From assembly GCF_014698835.1 (NCBI RefSeq), contig NZ_JACJTU010000006.1:62001-126000 (forward strand): DNA of 64,000 nucleotides. Reading direction: 5' to 3'. The position numbers and the translations under genes are program-made. Origin of the DNA: Nostoc paludosum FACHB-159 (lineage in GTDB: Bacteria > Cyanobacteriota > Cyanobacteriia > Cyanobacteriales > Nostocaceae). The notes beneath the pieces are model-generated. The model had not been told where the DNA came from. It saw only the letters and a list, made by a program, of their open reading frames with translations, and did not search any database. Positions 36,985 to 47,746 of this stretch are shown here, piece by piece (position 1 is the first letter of the stretch; the number at the start of each line of letters is the position of its first letter).

Positions 36985-37353
36985 GTGATTCAACCCCAGA
37001 CTTATTTAAATGTCGCTGATAATAGCGGTGCCCGAAAACTAATGTGCATCCGCGTATTGGGTGGAGGTAACCGCCGTTATGGTTTTATTGGCGATAAGAT
37101 TATTGCTGTTGTCAAAGACGCTACACCCAATATGGCTGTCAAGAAGTCTGATGTTGTGGAAGCAGTAATTGTCCGTACTCGCAAAGCCGTAAATCGTGAT
37201 AGCGGTATGAGTATTCGCTTTGACGATAACGCCGCTGTAATTATTAACAAAGACGGTAATCCCAGAGGCACACGGGTTTTCGGGCCAGTTGCTAGGGAAC
37301 TCCGCGATAAAAACTTTACCAAAATTGTTTCTCTGGCTCCGGAGGTGCTGTAA
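36985..37353 (+). CDS. rplN: 50S ribosomal protein L14
   Basis: 122 residues, normal length. Start GTG 36985 ([20 protein letters not shown]) with AAGGGAG upstream. L14 forms an intersubunit bridge. Its stop overlaps the rplX ATG by one base (TAATG). Confidence 0.97.
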   Translation: MIQPQTYLNVADNSGARKLMCIRVLGGGNRRYGFIGDKIIAVVKDATPNMAVKKSDVVEAVIVRTRKAVNRDSGMSIRFDDNAAVIINKDGNPRGTRVFGPVARELRDKNFTKIVSLAPEVL

Positions 37354-37706
37354 TGGCAACCAAACAGGGTACGCCCAAAGTATTCCACAAAATGCACGTC
37401 AAAACTGGCGACACCGTACAAGTAATTGCTGGTAAAGACAAAGGAAAAGTTGGTGAAATTATCCAAGCACTTCCCCAACTGAGTAAAGTTGTCGTCAAAG
37501 GTGTCAATATTAAAACAAAGCACGTCAAACCCCAGCAAGAAGGTGAATCAGGGCGGATTGTCACCCAAGAATTCCCGATTCATAGCTCCAACGTCATGCT
37601 TTATTCCACCAAGCAAAACGTTGCCAGTCGTGTTTGTTACACCTTTACGCCAGAAGGCAAAAAAGTCAGAAAGCTCAAGAAAACTGGTGAAATTCTTGAT
37701 AAATAA
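37353..37706 (+). CDS. rplX: 50S ribosomal protein L24
   Basis: 117 residues. The KOW motif is clear ([20 protein letters not shown]), followed by [11 protein letters not shown]. Coupled to rplN by the one-base stop/start overlap. Confidence 0.96.
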   Translation: MATKQGTPKVFHKMHVKTGDTVQVIAGKDKGKVGEIIQALPQLSKVVVKGVNIKTKHVKPQQEGESGRIVTQEFPIHSSNVMLYSTKQNVASRVCYTFTPEGKKVRKLKKTGEILDK

Positions 37707-37819
37707 CAAGAATTAGCCGACTTGAAATTTTAGATTTTAAATTTAATCCCAAATCCAAAATCTAAAATCCCAAATAAAAGGTTCCCTGACCAAGCCCAGG
37801 GATATCAGGACAAAAAACT

Positions 37820-38368
37820 ATGGCGACAACAAGACTCAAAACTTTATATCACGAGACAATCGTCCCAAAACTCACGCAGCAGTTTCAATTTACCAACGTT
37901 CATCAAGTACCGAAGCTGGTAAAAATTACTATTAACCGTGGTTTGGGCGAAGCGGCTCAAAACGCGAAGGCGCTAGAAGCATCTATTAACGAAATTGCGA
38001 CGATTACTGGTCAAAAACCAGTAGTGACGCGGGCGAAAAAAGCGATCGCTGGCTTTAAAATTCGTCAAGGAATGCCTGTGGGTATTATGGTGACCCTCAG
38101 AGGCGAGAGAATGTATGCCTTTCTCGACCGACTCGTTAGCCTTTCACTACCTAGAATTAGAGATTTTCGCGGCGTCAGCCCTAAAAGCTTTGACGGGCGG
38201 GGAAACTATACCCTGGGTGTTAGAGAACAGCTAATTTTTCCAGAGGTCGAGTACGATAGCATCGATCAAGTCCGTGGTTTGGATATTTCCATCATCACCA
38301 CAGCGAAAAACGACGAAGAGGGTCGCGCCTTACTCAAAGAATTAGGAATGCCCTTTCGCGATCAATAA
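37820..38368 (+). CDS. rplE: 50S ribosomal protein L5
   Basis: 182 residues; [35 protein letters not shown] and [20 protein letters not shown] are diagnostic. L5 binds 5S rRNA. AAATC-type repeats fill the 113-bp gap from rplX. Confidence 0.97.
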   Translation: MATTRLKTLYHETIVPKLTQQFQFTNVHQVPKLVKITINRGLGEAAQNAKALEASINEIATITGQKPVVTRAKKAIAGFKIRQGMPVGIMVTLRGERMYAFLDRLVSLSLPRIRDFRGVSPKSFDGRGNYTLGVREQLIFPEVEYDSIDQVRGLDISIITTAKNDEEGRALLKELGMPFRDQ

Positions 38369-38388
38369 GTTCATCTATAGAGGGAACG

Positions 38389-38790
38389 ATGGCGGCTAAC
38401 GACACAATTGCAGATATGCTGACGCGCATCCGCAATGCCAACCTGGCGCGGCATCAAACTACACAAGTGCCAGCTACAAAAATGACCCGTAGTATTGCCA
38501 AAGTACTGCGGGAGGAAGGTTTTATTGGTGAATTTGAAGAAGCAGGGGATGAGGTAAAACGCAATCTGGTGATTTCCTTGAAATACAAAGGTAAGAATCG
38601 TCAGCCTCTGATCACCGCCCTCAAGCGAGTCAGTAAACCTGGTTTGCGTGTTTACTCCAACAAAAAAGAATTACCAAGAGTATTAGGTGGCATTGGCATC
38701 GCCATTATTTCTACATCCAGTGGCATTATGACTGACCGTGAAGCCCGGCGTCAGAATTTGGGTGGCGAAGTACTTTGCTACGTTTGGTAA
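38389..38790 (+). CDS. rpsH: 30S ribosomal protein S8
   Basis: 133 residues; [18 protein letters not shown] at the start and [20 protein letters not shown] at the end are diagnostic. rpsN (S14), which lies between rplE and rpsH in E. coli, is absent here, as is normal in cyanobacteria. In E. coli S8 is the repressor of this part of the operon. Confidence 0.97.
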   Translation: MAANDTIADMLTRIRNANLARHQTTQVPATKMTRSIAKVLREEGFIGEFEEAGDEVKRNLVISLKYKGKNRQPLITALKRVSKPGLRVYSNKKELPRVLGGIGIAIISTSSGIMTDREARRQNLGGEVLCYVW

Positions 38791-38890
38791 TCAAGAAAAG
38801 TGAAGAGTTAGAAATGAGGAGTGAAAAGTTAGTCATAAAAACTCATAACTCATAACTCATAGCTCATAACTCCATAAAGGACAAAAAGTC

Positions 38891-39439
38891 ATGTCTCGTA
38901 TTGGTAAACGTCCAATTACTATTCCCGCCAAAGTACAAGTGGCGATCGATGGTACCAAGGTTGTGGTGAAAGGGCCCAAAGGAGAACTTTCTCGCAATTT
39001 ACCTGCTAACGTTATAGTTTCCCAAGAGGGAGAAGTATTACAAGTAACTCGTCGAGATGATACTCGGACTTCAAGGCAATTGCATGGCTTGAGCCGTACC
39101 TTAGTTGCCAACATGGTTGAGGGAGTTTCCCAAGGTTTTCAACGCCGTTTGGAAATTCAAGGGGTTGGTTACCGGGCACAAGTTCAAGGACGTAACCTAG
39201 TTTTGAATATGGGTTACAGCCATCAGGTACAAATTGAACCCCCAGAAGGAGTTCAGTTTGCAGTAGAAGGAACCACTAACGTCATCGTCAGCGGCTACGA
39301 CAAAGAAATTGTCGGCAACACAGCAGCTAAAATTCGTGCCGTTCGCGCACCAGAACCTTACAAAGGCAAAGGTATTCGCTATGCCGGTGAAGTGGTAAGA
39401 CGTAAAGCTGGTAAGACTGGTAAGAGTGGTAAGAAGTAA
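38891..39439 (+). CDS. rplF: 50S ribosomal protein L6
   Basis: 182 residues; [18 protein letters not shown] at the start and [19 protein letters not shown] at the end are diagnostic. The 100-bp gap from rpsH holds CATAACTCATAACTC repeats and an AAAGGA box. Confidence 0.97.
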   Translation: MSRIGKRPITIPAKVQVAIDGTKVVVKGPKGELSRNLPANVIVSQEGEVLQVTRRDDTRTSRQLHGLSRTLVANMVEGVSQGFQRRLEIQGVGYRAQVQGRNLVLNMGYSHQVQIEPPEGVQFAVEGTTNVIVSGYDKEIVGNTAAKIRAVRAPEPYKGKGIRYAGEVVRRKAGKTGKSGKK

Positions 39440-39441
39440 AA

Positions 39442-39804
39442 ATGAAACTTACTCGTAGAGAATCAAAACAGCGTCGCCATCGACGCGTTCGTGGGAGAGT
39501 TATTGGCTCCCCAGAACGGCCCCGTTTAGCAGTATTTCGTTCTAATGAGCATATTTATGCCCAAGTGATTGATGATACACAGCATCACACCATAGTGGCA
39601 GCATCAACTGTAGAACCAGAGTTGAAATCGAGTTTAGCCTCAGGCGCTAACCGCGATGCATCGGTGCAAGTTGGTAAGTTGATTGCAGCGCGATCGCTAG
39701 AAAAAGGGATCGTCAAAGTAGTCTTCGATCGCGGTGGCAACCTATATCACGGTCGTGTCAAAGCCCTAGCTGACGCAGCCCGCGAAGCCGGTTTAGATTT
39801 CTAA
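39442..39804 (+). CDS. rplR: 50S ribosomal protein L18
   Basis: 120 residues; [20 protein letters not shown] and the ending [20 protein letters not shown] are diagnostic. L18 binds 5S rRNA. Two bases separate it from rplF. Confidence 0.96.
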   Translation: MKLTRRESKQRRHRRVRGRVIGSPERPRLAVFRSNEHIYAQVIDDTQHHTIVAASTVEPELKSSLASGANRDASVQVGKLIAARSLEKGIVKVVFDRGGNLYHGRVKALADAAREAGLDF

Positions 39805-39911
39805 AGTCATTGGTCATTAGTCATTGGTCATTTAGTCATTGGACAAATGACAAAGGACAAATGACAACTGACTTTTGACAACTGACAAATGACACTAAGA
39901 GAACATTGATT

Positions 39912-40439
39912 ATGGCAACAGAGCGTAAAGGTAGAACCAAGCGTGCCAAAAAAGAAGAAACCACTTGGCAAGAGCGGGTAATTCAGATTCGACGGGTGAG
40001 TAAGGTCGTCAAAGGCGGTAAAAAACTTAGCTTCCGTGCGATCGTTGTCGTTGGTAACGAACGCGGTCAAGTTGGTGTCGGAGTAGGCAAAGCCTCAGAT
40101 GTAATTGGAGCAGTGAAAAAAGGTGTAGCCGATGGTAAAAAACACCTAATTGATATTCCCATCACCAAATCCAACTCCATACCTCACCCCATTGATGGCA
40201 TCGGTGGTGGCGCAAAAGTAATTATGCGTCCAGCCGCACCTGGTACTGGTGTAATTGCTGGTGGTGCTGTGCGTACAGTATTGGAATTGGCAGGAGTTCG
40301 CAACGTCCTAGCTAAGCAACTTGGCTCGAACAATCCACTCAACAATGCTAGAGCCGCAGTCAACGCTTTGTCTACACTGCGTACTCTTTCTGAAGTTGCT
40401 GAAGATCGCGGTATTCCTATTGAAAATCTCTACATCTAA
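39912..40439 (+). CDS. rpsE: 30S ribosomal protein S5
   Basis: 175 residues from ATG 39912 ([16 protein letters not shown]); the TTG at 39906 is not needed. The double-stranded RNA-binding motif [20 protein letters not shown] and the C-terminal [18 protein letters not shown] are clear. The gap upstream holds TCATTGGTCATT/ACAAATGACAA repeats. rpmD (L30) is absent, as expected. Confidence 0.97.
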   Translation: MATERKGRTKRAKKEETTWQERVIQIRRVSKVVKGGKKLSFRAIVVVGNERGQVGVGVGKASDVIGAVKKGVADGKKHLIDIPITKSNSIPHPIDGIGGGAKVIMRPAAPGTGVIAGGAVRTVLELAGVRNVLAKQLGSNNPLNNARAAVNALSTLRTLSEVAEDRGIPIENLYI

Positions 40440-40540
40440 TTTAGTCATGAGTTATTAGTCATTGGTCATTAGTGAATAACAAACGGCAAATGACAAACGA
40501 CAAATGGCATCAGACCAACGACAAATGACATTTTTAGCTT

Positions 40541-40984
40541 ATGAGACTCAACGATGTTAAGCCACAAAAAGGCTCAAAAAAACGCCGCCGCCGCGTAGGT
40601 AGGGGTATTGCTGCTGGGCAAGGTGCTAGTGCTGGTCTAGGTATGCGGGGTCAAAAATCTCGTTCTGGTAGTGGCACCAGACCAGGTTTTGAAGGTGGTC
40701 AACAGCCATTGTACCGCCGCTTACCCAAACTCAAGGGCTTTCCGATTGTGAATCGGAAGAATTACACTACGATTAATGTAGAGAAGCTAGCCTCACTTCC
40801 CGCTAATACAGAAGTAACTTTGACCTCCTTGAAAGCAGCAGGTATTATCACTGGTGCTAAAGGCCCATTGAAAATTTTGGGTAACGGGGAATTGAGCGTT
40901 CCGCTCAAGGTACAAGCGGCAGCTTTCACAGGTACAGCTCGGAGCAAAATTGAGGCAGCTGGTGGGAGTTGTGAAGTCTTATGA
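40541..40984 (+). CDS. rplO: 50S ribosomal protein L15
   Basis: 147 residues; [20 protein letters not shown] with the glycine-rich start ([14 protein letters not shown]) and [19 protein letters not shown] are diagnostic. Confidence 0.97.
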   Translation: MRLNDVKPQKGSKKRRRRVGRGIAAGQGASAGLGMRGQKSRSGSGTRPGFEGGQQPLYRRLPKLKGFPIVNRKNYTTINVEKLASLPANTEVTLTSLKAAGIITGAKGPLKILGNGELSVPLKVQAAAFTGTARSKIEAAGGSCEVL

Positions 40985-41058
40985 GTGAGCCGGAATAGGG
41001 CACTTAGATGCAAGCCAACTCGCAGCCAGCGCCTGGTTCACAATAAAGGTAGCACTCT

Positions 41059-42369
41059 ATGATCAGTCGAGACAAAGCCCCAACGGCTCAAGAAACTTTT
41101 ATGCAGATGGCACAAGCAGCCGGGCTCAGAGGTAGGCTGCTTGTCACTGTCGGTATTCTAATTTTGGTTCGCTTAGGCATCTTCTTGCCTGTGCCAGGGA
41201 TTGATAGAGATCGGTTTGCCGCAGCCATCTCAGGAAATAACGCGATATTTGGTTTGTTGGATATCTTTTCTGGGCGAGGACTTTCGACCTTGGGAGTCTT
41301 TGCTTTAGGGATTTTGCCCTTCATCAATGCGTCCATTATCATCCAATTGCTCACAGCTGCAATTCCATCTTTGGAAAATTTACAGAAAAATGAAGGTGAA
41401 GCGGGTCGGCGAAGAATATCCCAAATTACCCGCTATGTATCCTTGGGGTGGGCAATTATTCAAAGTACAGCTTTTTCGGCATTATTCTTGCAGCAGTTTG
41501 CTTTAAACCCAGGACCACTGTTTGTAGCTGAAACCGCGATCTCCCTCACTGCTGGTTCTATGTTCGTGATGTGGGCATCAGAACTGATTACAGAACGGGG
41601 AATTGGAAATGGTGCATCATTGTTGATTTTTGTCAACATTGTCGCATCATTACCAAAAGCTTTAGGCGATACCATCGATTTGGTGCAAGTCGGCGGTCGG
41701 GAAACAGTAGGTCGCGTGATCGTGTTAATCTTAGTGTTCCTGGCAACAATTGTTGGTATTGTGGTTGTGCAAGAAGGAATGCGTCGCATCCCAATTATTT
41801 CAGCTCGTCGTCAAGTAGGTCGGCGAGTTTTGGCAGAACAACGCAGCTATCTGCCCCTACGCCTAAATCAAGGCGGCGTAATGCCAATTATTTTTGCTGC
41901 TGCCATCCTCAGTTTGCCACTGCTGATCGCCAATTTTACTAAAAATGCTGAATTGGCGAATATAGTTAACACTTATTTGAGTCCAAGCGGTTCTAGTTCT
42001 TGGGTCTATGCATTGGTATACATGGTTTCCATCGTTTTCTTCAGCTACTTCTATTCTTCATTGATTCTCAACCCAGTAGATGTAGCCCAGAACTTGAAGA
42101 AAATGGGTTCTAGTATTCCTGGAATTAGACCCGGTAAGGCAACTAGCGAGTATATCGAACGCGTTTCTAACCGACTCACTTTTTTGGGTGCGATCTTTTT
42201 AGGCTTTGTTGCTATTATTCCCACCGCAGTGGAAAGCGCTTTGAATGTAAAAACTTTCCAGGGAATAGGTGCCACGTCTTTGTTAATTTTGGTTGGTGTG
42301 GCTATTGAGACAGCCAAACAAGTCCAAACTTATGTCATCTCTCAGCGCTATGAAGGAATGGTGAAATAA
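41059..42369 (+). CDS. secY: Preprotein translocase subunit SecY
   Basis: 436 residues with ten membrane helices, normal length. SecY forms the protein-conducting channel with SecE and SecG (secG lies at 57385). GRGLSTLGVFALGILPFINA, SELITERGIGNGASLLIF and SSLILNPVDVAQNLKKMGS are diagnostic. adk follows after two bases. Confidence 0.98.
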   Translation: MISRDKAPTAQETFMQMAQAAGLRGRLLVTVGILILVRLGIFLPVPGIDRDRFAAAISGNNAIFGLLDIFSGRGLSTLGVFALGILPFINASIIIQLLTAAIPSLENLQKNEGEAGRRRISQITRYVSLGWAIIQSTAFSALFLQQFALNPGPLFVAETAISLTAGSMFVMWASELITERGIGNGASLLIFVNIVASLPKALGDTIDLVQVGGRETVGRVIVLILVFLATIVGIVVVQEGMRRIPIISARRQVGRRVLAEQRSYLPLRLNQGGVMPIIFAAAILSLPLLIANFTKNAELANIVNTYLSPSGSSSWVYALVYMVSIVFFSYFYSSLILNPVDVAQNLKKMGSSIPGIRPGKATSEYIERVSNRLTFLGAIFLGFVAIIPTAVESALNVKTFQGIGATSLLILVGVAIETAKQVQTYVISQRYEGMVK

Positions 42370-42371
42370 TA

Positions 42372-42923
42372 GTGACGCGACTAATCTTCTTGGGACCGCC
42401 TGGAGCTGGTAAAGGAACACAAGCTAAAACATTAGCTGACCATCGGCATGTTCCCCATGTTTCTACGGGTGACATATTGCGCGAAGCATTGTCCAAGCAA
42501 ACCCGTTTGGGCTTAAAAGCTCAAAGTTATATGGATAAAGGGGAACTAGTCCCAGACATTTTAGTACAGGAAATGGTCCAAGAACGGCTGAGTCAGTTAG
42601 ATGCCAAGCATGGTTGGATTCTCGATGGTTTTCCTAGGACTGTCAAGCAAGCAGTTTTTCTTGAGGAATTACTCGAACAATTAGACCAGTCTGGTGAAAG
42701 AGTAGTTAGTCTGGAAGTCCCAGATGATGTAGTAGTAGGGCGTTTACTTGCACGAGGACGAAAAGATGATAGCGAAGAAGTAATTCGTCGTCGTTTAGAA
42801 GTTTACCGTGCTGAAACTGCACCTTTGATTGATTACTACCGCGATCGCCAAAAACTTGTAACAGTCAATGGCAACCAGTCCCAAGAAGAAGTCACTGATG
42901 AACTCCAAAAGATAATTGCTTGA
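42372..42923 (+). CDS. adk: Adenylate kinase
   Basis: 183 residues. P-loop GPPGAGKGTQAK, VSTGDILREAL (AMP site), WILDGFPRTV and GRKDDSEEVIRRRLEVY. It converts ATP and AMP into two ADP. It is the short form without the zinc LID domain, as usual in cyanobacteria. The start is GTG 42372. The order secY-adk-infA is conserved in many bacteria. Confidence 0.97.
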   Translation: MTRLIFLGPPGAGKGTQAKTLADHRHVPHVSTGDILREALSKQTRLGLKAQSYMDKGELVPDILVQEMVQERLSQLDAKHGWILDGFPRTVKQAVFLEELLEQLDQSGERVVSLEVPDDVVVGRLLARGRKDDSEEVIRRRLEVYRAETAPLIDYYRDRQKLVTVNGNQSQEEVTDELQKIIA

Positions 42924-43109
42924 AAAGCACAAGGGAGTAGAGAGTAGATAATTGACCACTCCCCACTCCCAAATCCCATCGAATCAAGAAGTTGAACAAT
43001 TTTAGCTAAAATATATTAAGAAAGTGTTGATATATTTCTCAAAGTGTGTTGTCTTGCGGATGAAGTGCTGCAAACGAACATGAGATTATTGAGTTGAGGA
43101 AAAAACAAA

Positions 43110-43334
43110 TTGTCTAAGCAAGATTTGATTGAAATGGAAGGCACGGTTACAGAGTCTTTGCCCAATGCGATGTTTCGCGTTGACTTGGATAATGGCTTTA
43201 ACGTGTTGGCACACATTTCCGGCAAGATTCGCCGTAACTATATTAAGATTTTGCCTGGCGATCGGGTCAAGGTAGAGCTAACTCCTTACGACTTGACTAA
43301 GGGCAGAATCACCTATCGCTTACGTAAGAAGTAA
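43110..43334 (+). CDS. infA: Translation initiation factor IF-1
   Basis: 74 residues, a single S1-type OB fold: [40 protein letters not shown] and a [14 protein letters not shown] end. It binds the ribosomal A site during initiation. The start is TTG 43110 with TGAGGA upstream; the rare start codon may limit output. A second, altered copy follows. Confidence 0.96.
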
Positions 43335-43370
43335 ATCCAACTAAAATTTTCATCGGAGGTAAGTAAATCA

Positions 43371-43634
43371 TTGACTCAGCCACAAGCTATTCAAATGGAA
43401 GGAAGTGTTACAGAGGTATTACCTCGTGACAGCTTTCTACTTGAACGAGACGATGGCTCAATCGTAAATGCTCAGAAGTTCCGAGTTGAATTAGACAATG
43501 GGGATTCGGTCTTGGCATATCTTACTGTGAAGCGCCACTATAGCAAAATTTTAACTGGCGATCGGGTCAAGGTAGAGCTAACTCCTTACGACTTGACTAA
43601 AGGCAGAATCACCTACCGACTGAGAAAGAAGTAG
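43371..43634 (+). CDS. IF-1-like paralogue (tandem duplicate with insertion)
   Basis: 87 residues from TTG 43371, with a strong GGAGGTAA box. It aligns with infA at both ends ([10 protein letters not shown] and the last 30 residues) but carries about 14 extra residues after the first strand ([17 protein letters not shown]), which look like a second copy of the next hairpin ([14 protein letters not shown]). Of the RNA-binding residues of IF-1, [11 protein letters not shown] has become [10 protein letters not shown]. Whether it still works in initiation is open. It may be a regulatory variant or a decaying copy. Confidence 0.85.
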   Translation: MTQPQAIQMEGSVTEVLPRDSFLLERDDGSIVNAQKFRVELDNGDSVLAYLTVKRHYSKILTGDRVKVELTPYDLTKGRITYRLRKK

Positions 43635-43751
43635 ATATATGTAGAGAATTTTACCATAAAACCATCATTTTGACTGTTTCCTAGTCAACTTAGCTGAATA
43701 ATTCCCCAAGAAATGTTATAATCTAATATTTGGAGTCAAAGTAAAAAAGGC

Positions 43752-43865
43752 ATGAAAGTTAGAGCCTCAGTCAAGAAAATCTGTGAAAAGTGTAACGTGA
43801 TCAAACGCCGTGGTCGCGTTATGGTGATTTGCGTTAACCCTAAACACAAGCAACGTCAAGGATAA
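43752..43865 (+). CDS. rpmJ: 50S ribosomal protein L36
   Basis: 37 residues: start [20 protein letters not shown], then [13 protein letters not shown]. The zinc ligands C11, C14, C27 and H32 are all present, so this is the zinc-binding form. Short but certain; it lies in its usual place between infA and rpsM. Confidence 0.96.
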   Translation: MKVRASVKKICEKCNVIKRRGRVMVICVNPKHKQRQG

Positions 43866-43982
43866 AGCTCTGAATCAACAGAGGATGTTGCAAAACGCAT
43901 AATCTTTATTAAAACGAAAAGACGGCATTAATCACGTTTTTTTAAGTACTAGTAATTGCGAGAACAATAGGGAGAGTTGATT

Positions 43983-44363
43983 GTGGCACGTATTGCCGGA
44001 GTAGACCTTCCACGCGATAAGCGCGTCGAGATTGGTCTGACTTACATTTACGGGATAGGGTTATCGCGATCGCAGGAAATTCTAAAGACTACAGGTGTAA
44101 ATCCAGACACCCGTGTTAAAGAGTTAAGTGACAGCGATGTAGCGAAACTACGAGCAGAAATAGAAACCAACTATGAAGTTGAAGGAGACTTGCGCCGCTG
44201 GGAGTCAATGAACATCAAGCGCTTAGTTGACATTGGCACCTACAGAGGGCGTCGTCATCGCATGGGCTTACCGGTCAGAGGGCAAAGAACCCGCACCAAC
44301 GCTAGAACCCGTCGAGGTAGAAGGCAGACAGTGGCTGGTAAGAAGAAGGCGCCAGGGAAATAA
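43983..44363 (+). CDS. rpsM: 30S ribosomal protein S13
   Basis: 126 residues from GTG 43983 ([20 protein letters not shown]); the frame opens at TTG 43977, but the usual start and the GGGAGAG box favour the [23 protein letters not shown] is diagnostic. Confidence 0.97.
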   Translation: MARIAGVDLPRDKRVEIGLTYIYGIGLSRSQEILKTTGVNPDTRVKELSDSDVAKLRAEIETNYEVEGDLRRWESMNIKRLVDIGTYRGRRHRMGLPVRGQRTRTNARTRRGRRQTVAGKKKAPGK

Positions 44364-44421
44364 ATAATTTGACAACGCTTCCTAAACAGAGCAAGTTTTA
44401 CCTTAAATCAACTAAACAAGT

Positions 44422-44817
44422 ATGGCGAGACAACCAACTAAAAAAACTGGGAGCAAAAAGCAGAAACGGAACGTCCCCAATGGGATGGCGTATATCCAGT
44501 CTACTTTCAACAATAGCATTGTCACCATTACCGATCAAAATGGAGATGTTATCTCCTGGGCTAGTGCTGGTTCTAGCGGCTTTAAGGGAGCAAAAAAGGG
44601 AACTCCCTTTGCAGCGCAAACCGCAGCTGAAAGTGCAGCCCGTCGAGCTATCGATCAAGGTATGCGCCAAATTGAGGTAATGGTCAGTGGCCCAGGAGCA
44701 GGTAGAGAAACCGCTATCCGCGCACTTCAAGGAGCAGGACTGGAAATTACACTGATTCGGGATATTACCCCAATTCCTCACAATGGTTGCCGTCCACCGA
44801 AACGCCGTCGAGTTTAA
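44422..44817 (+). CDS. rpsK: 30S ribosomal protein S11
   Basis: 131 residues; [31 protein letters not shown] [11 protein letters not shown] and [16 protein letters not shown] are diagnostic. S11 lies on the 30S platform. rpsD (S4), which follows it in E. coli, is absent. Confidence 0.97.
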   Translation: MARQPTKKTGSKKQKRNVPNGMAYIQSTFNNSIVTITDQNGDVISWASAGSSGFKGAKKGTPFAAQTAAESAARRAIDQGMRQIEVMVSGPGAGRETAIRALQGAGLEITLIRDITPIPHNGCRPPKRRRV

Positions 44818-45264
44818 TCATCAAAACTGGGCATTGAGGACGAGAAGTTGCAGCCAAAGTCAAATGAAGTAACTTGCGATGACCCCTTAGAGGTCTATTG
44901 TTGAAACTACATTGAATTAAGGCTAAAACTTTGGACGGTTTGGGCGACTAGAAGGGTGTCAGACTATTCCACATGGAAAGCTGTGAAACTTCGGTCAACC
45001 CAAAATATTATTAATCAATTTTGGATTTGAGATTTGCGATTTTAGATTAATCCCTAACAAAGCTTGGGGCTTTGTGCATTTGAAGTTGATAATAGCGTAG
45101 CTAACCCATCGAGAATCTTTGAGATTTGTTCCGCCCAGAAGACTGGATAAATTAACCGAAAAAGCATAATCAAAAATCAAAAATCGAAAATCGAAAATTG
45201 ACACTAAATTCGGGAGGCAATAGATTTGTCTGCTAGCAGCACCTTAAAAAAGGGAGGCTAATCC
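44818..45264. other. 447-bp gap between rpsK and rpoA
   Basis: No gene seen. The right half holds an inverted pair of the AT-rich repeat: TTTTGGATTTGAGATTTGCG near 45020 with AAAATCGAAAATCGAAAATTG near 45180. AAAGGGAGG at about 45248-45256 is a strong ribosome-binding site for rpoA. The gap is long for an operon and could hold a promoter for rpoA. Confidence 0.6.
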
Positions 45265-46212
45265 GTGGCGCAGTTTCAAATTGAATGTGTAGAGTCTAAT
45301 ACTGAAGAAAGCCGCAACCATTACAGTAAATTTGTTTTGGAACCTCTAGAGCGCGGTCAAGGAACAACGGTTGGCAACGCGCTGCGCCGGGTTTTACTGT
45401 CTAATCTAGAGGGTACGGCAGTTACAGCAGTCCGGATTGCAGGCGTATCACATGAGTTTGCTACTGTCCCTGGCGTGCGGGAAGATGTACTGGAAATCCT
45501 CATGAGAATGAAGGAAGTTATCCTGAAAAACTATTCCTCGCAACCCCAAATTGGTAGGTTACTCGTTAACGGGCCAGCAACAATTACTGCGGCGCATTTT
45601 GATTTACCCAGTGAAGTAGAAGTCATCGATCCGACACAGTATGTAGCCACCATTGCCGAGGGTGGAAAACTGGAAATGGAATTTCGGATCGAGAGAGGTA
45701 AAGGTTATCGCACTGTAGAACGAGGACGAGAGGAAGCTACATCGTTGGACTTTCTTCAAATCGACTCAGTGTTTATGCCAGTGCGAAAAGTCAATTATAG
45801 TGTGGAAGAAGCTCGTGGGGATGGCTCAATTACCAAAGACCGACTATTGTTGGAAGTTTGGACAAATGGCAGCATTTCCCCCCAAGAAGCACTATCCTCC
45901 GCTGCTGGAATCTTGGTAGATTTATTCAACCCTTTGAAAGACATTTCCCTAGAGCCAACAGATACAGGTTCGGAAATTTCAGAAGACCCAACTGCTCAGA
46001 TTCCAATCGAAGAGTTGCAACTTTCTGTACGGGCATATAACTGTCTCAAACGGGCACAAGTGAATTCTGTCGCTGACTTGTTGGATTATACCCAAGAAGA
46101 CCTCTTAGAAATTAAAAACTTTGGTCAAAAATCAGCAGAAGAGGTCGTAGAAGCTTTACAGCGTCGCTTGGGCATTACTTTGCCCCAAGAAAGAGGCTCT
46201 AAACACCCTTAA
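45265..46212 (+). CDS. rpoA: RNA polymerase subunit alpha
   Basis: 315 residues. The N-terminal dimer domain (about 1-230; FVLEPLERGQGTTVGNALRR) and the C-terminal promoter-binding domain (about 245-310; IEELQLSVRAYNCLKRAQV, LLEIKNFGQKSAEEV) are joined by an acidic linker. Start GTG 45265. Confidence 0.98.
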   Translation: MAQFQIECVESNTEESRNHYSKFVLEPLERGQGTTVGNALRRVLLSNLEGTAVTAVRIAGVSHEFATVPGVREDVLEILMRMKEVILKNYSSQPQIGRLLVNGPATITAAHFDLPSEVEVIDPTQYVATIAEGGKLEMEFRIERGKGYRTVERGREEATSLDFLQIDSVFMPVRKVNYSVEEARGDGSITKDRLLLEVWTNGSISPQEALSSAAGILVDLFNPLKDISLEPTDTGSEISEDPTAQIPIEELQLSVRAYNCLKRAQVNSVADLLDYTQEDLLEIKNFGQKSAEEVVEALQRRLGITLPQERGSKHP

Positions 46213-46348
46213 GTATATCGAGTCCGGTTGATTGCTTATCATTTAGACAGACGCGGGGACGCGAAGACGCAAACACGCAAAGAGTTTTTTGATAAGTGAT
46301 TAAGTGGACATGATATGAAAATTGTTTGTAGTTCATAAGTGCTTAATT

Positions 46349-46699
46349 ATGCGTCACCGTTGTCGCGTCAAACAACTTAGTAAACCAGCAGACCAGCGCC
46401 GCGCTTTATTGCGATCGCTTACCACCGAACTGATCCGTCATGGTAAAATCACCACCACTTTAGTTCGCGCTAAAGTTGTACGGAGTGAAGTAGATAAAAT
46501 GATTACCCTAGCCAAAAACGGCTCCTTGGCTGCACGTCGGGAAGCCCTTGGCTACATCTTCGACAAAGCTTTAGTTCATGCTTTGTTTGAACAAGCTCCC
46601 AATCGGTATGCTAATCGCCAAGGCGGTTATACCCGTATCATCCATACCGTACCCCGTCGGGGTGATAAGGCCGAGATGGCAATACTGGAATTGGTTTAA
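46349..46699 (+). CDS. rplQ: 50S ribosomal protein L17
   Basis: 116 residues from ATG 46349 ([20 protein letters not shown]); the nine codons upstream (from 46322) are not part of any L17. The typical ending [20 protein letters not shown] is present. Confidence 0.96.
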   Translation: MRHRCRVKQLSKPADQRRALLRSLTTELIRHGKITTTLVRAKVVRSEVDKMITLAKNGSLAARREALGYIFDKALVHALFEQAPNRYANRQGGYTRIIHTVPRRGDKAEMAILELV

Positions 46700-46853
46700 G
46701 TCATTAGTCATTAGTCCTTAGCAAAAGACAAACGACAAATGACAAAGCGCAAAGTCGAGCCACTGCTACCTCAGCGCCCTGCGTCGGAAAGCAAGTGGCG
46801 TTGAGCGCCAGCTTCCGGCGAACGGAACTTTGTAACAGAGAACAAAAATCTGT
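46700..46853. repeat. Dispersed repeats before truA
   Basis: CATTAGTCATTAGTC-type repeats, then GCGCAAAGTC...GAACTTTG flanking a GC-rich block (about 46752-46832) with CCACTG and CAAGTGGCG. The outer arms match those of the hairpin before rplV. Confidence 0.6.
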
Positions 46854-47681
46854 ATGTTAGAAAGCCACCAGCCTAGACAAACTCAGCGAGTAGCCTTGGT
46901 AATTCAATACCTGGGCACTCATTTTCATGGCTGGCAACGGCAAAAGAACCAGCGTACAGTCCAAGAAGAGATCGAAAAAGCGATCGCTACTATTCTCGGA
47001 CATCATGTGACATTACACGGCGCCGGACGAACCGATGCTGGAGTCCATGCTGCTGCTCAAGTCGCTCATTTTGAAGCAACAGGTTTAATTCCCGCTCACA
47101 AGTGGGCAACAATCCTCAACAGCTATGTGCCATCAGATATATTAATCAGGGCTTCAGCTGGTGTAGATGGCCGATGGCACGCTCGGTTTAGTGCAGCCTA
47201 TCGGCGATATCGCTACACAATATACACTGAAGATCGACTTAACTTGTTCGTGAAACCCTTCAGTTGGCATTATTATTATGCACCCCTCGATGAATCATTA
47301 ATCCAAGCTGCCCTCAAACCTCTGTTGGGAAAGCATCACTTAGCTGCTTTTCATCGTGCGGGATCAAAGCGTTCGCATTCATGGGTAGAGGTACAAGCAG
47401 CAGAGTGTCGTCGCAGTGGGCCATTTATCCATATTGAAATACAGGCAGATGGATTTTTGTATGGCATGGTACGGCTGTTGGTAGGAATGTTGGTACAAGT
47501 AGGATCTGGAGAACGTACACTTTCCAACTTCACCGAACTGTGGAAAGAAGAACGTCGCCAAGAAGTCAAACATGCCGCACCATCTCAAGGTTTGTGTTTG
47601 TTGCGAGTCGGCTATCCAGATTTTCCCTTTCCAAAAGAGATTTGGTACGATACCCTGCCAAAGTTAGTCATTGGTCATTAG
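46854..47681 (+). CDS. truA: tRNA pseudouridine(38-40) synthase
   Basis: 275 residues. The catalytic Asp is D61 in [24 protein letters not shown] near the start and the late [16 protein letters not shown] are family motifs. TruA makes pseudouridine in the anticodon arm of many tRNAs. It lies inside the ribosomal cluster between rplQ and rplM, as in many bacteria. Confidence 0.96.
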   Translation: MLESHQPRQTQRVALVIQYLGTHFHGWQRQKNQRTVQEEIEKAIATILGHHVTLHGAGRTDAGVHAAAQVAHFEATGLIPAHKWATILNSYVPSDILIRASAGVDGRWHARFSAAYRRYRYTIYTEDRLNLFVKPFSWHYYYAPLDESLIQAALKPLLGKHHLAAFHRAGSKRSHSWVEVQAAECRRSGPFIHIEIQADGFLYGMVRLLVGMLVQVGSGERTLSNFTELWKEERRQEVKHAAPSQGLCLLRVGYPDFPFPKEIWYDTLPKLVIGH

Positions 47682-47746
47682 TACAGACGCGATTAACCCT
47701 TGTTTGTACAATTGACAAATTACAAAGGACAAAGGACAAATCACAA

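Noticed and set aside
37000..41060. Missing rpsN and rpmD as a sign of deletion
   Set aside because: Their absence from this cluster, like that of rpsJ and rpsD, is normal for cyanobacteria.
44369..44680. Open frame of 103 codons overlapping rpsK
   Set aside because: Shadow frame of rpsK, which is certain.
47540..47746. N-terminal extension of L13
   Set aside because: The frame is open by chance across the end of truA and dispersed repeats; L13 starts at the ATG at 47747.
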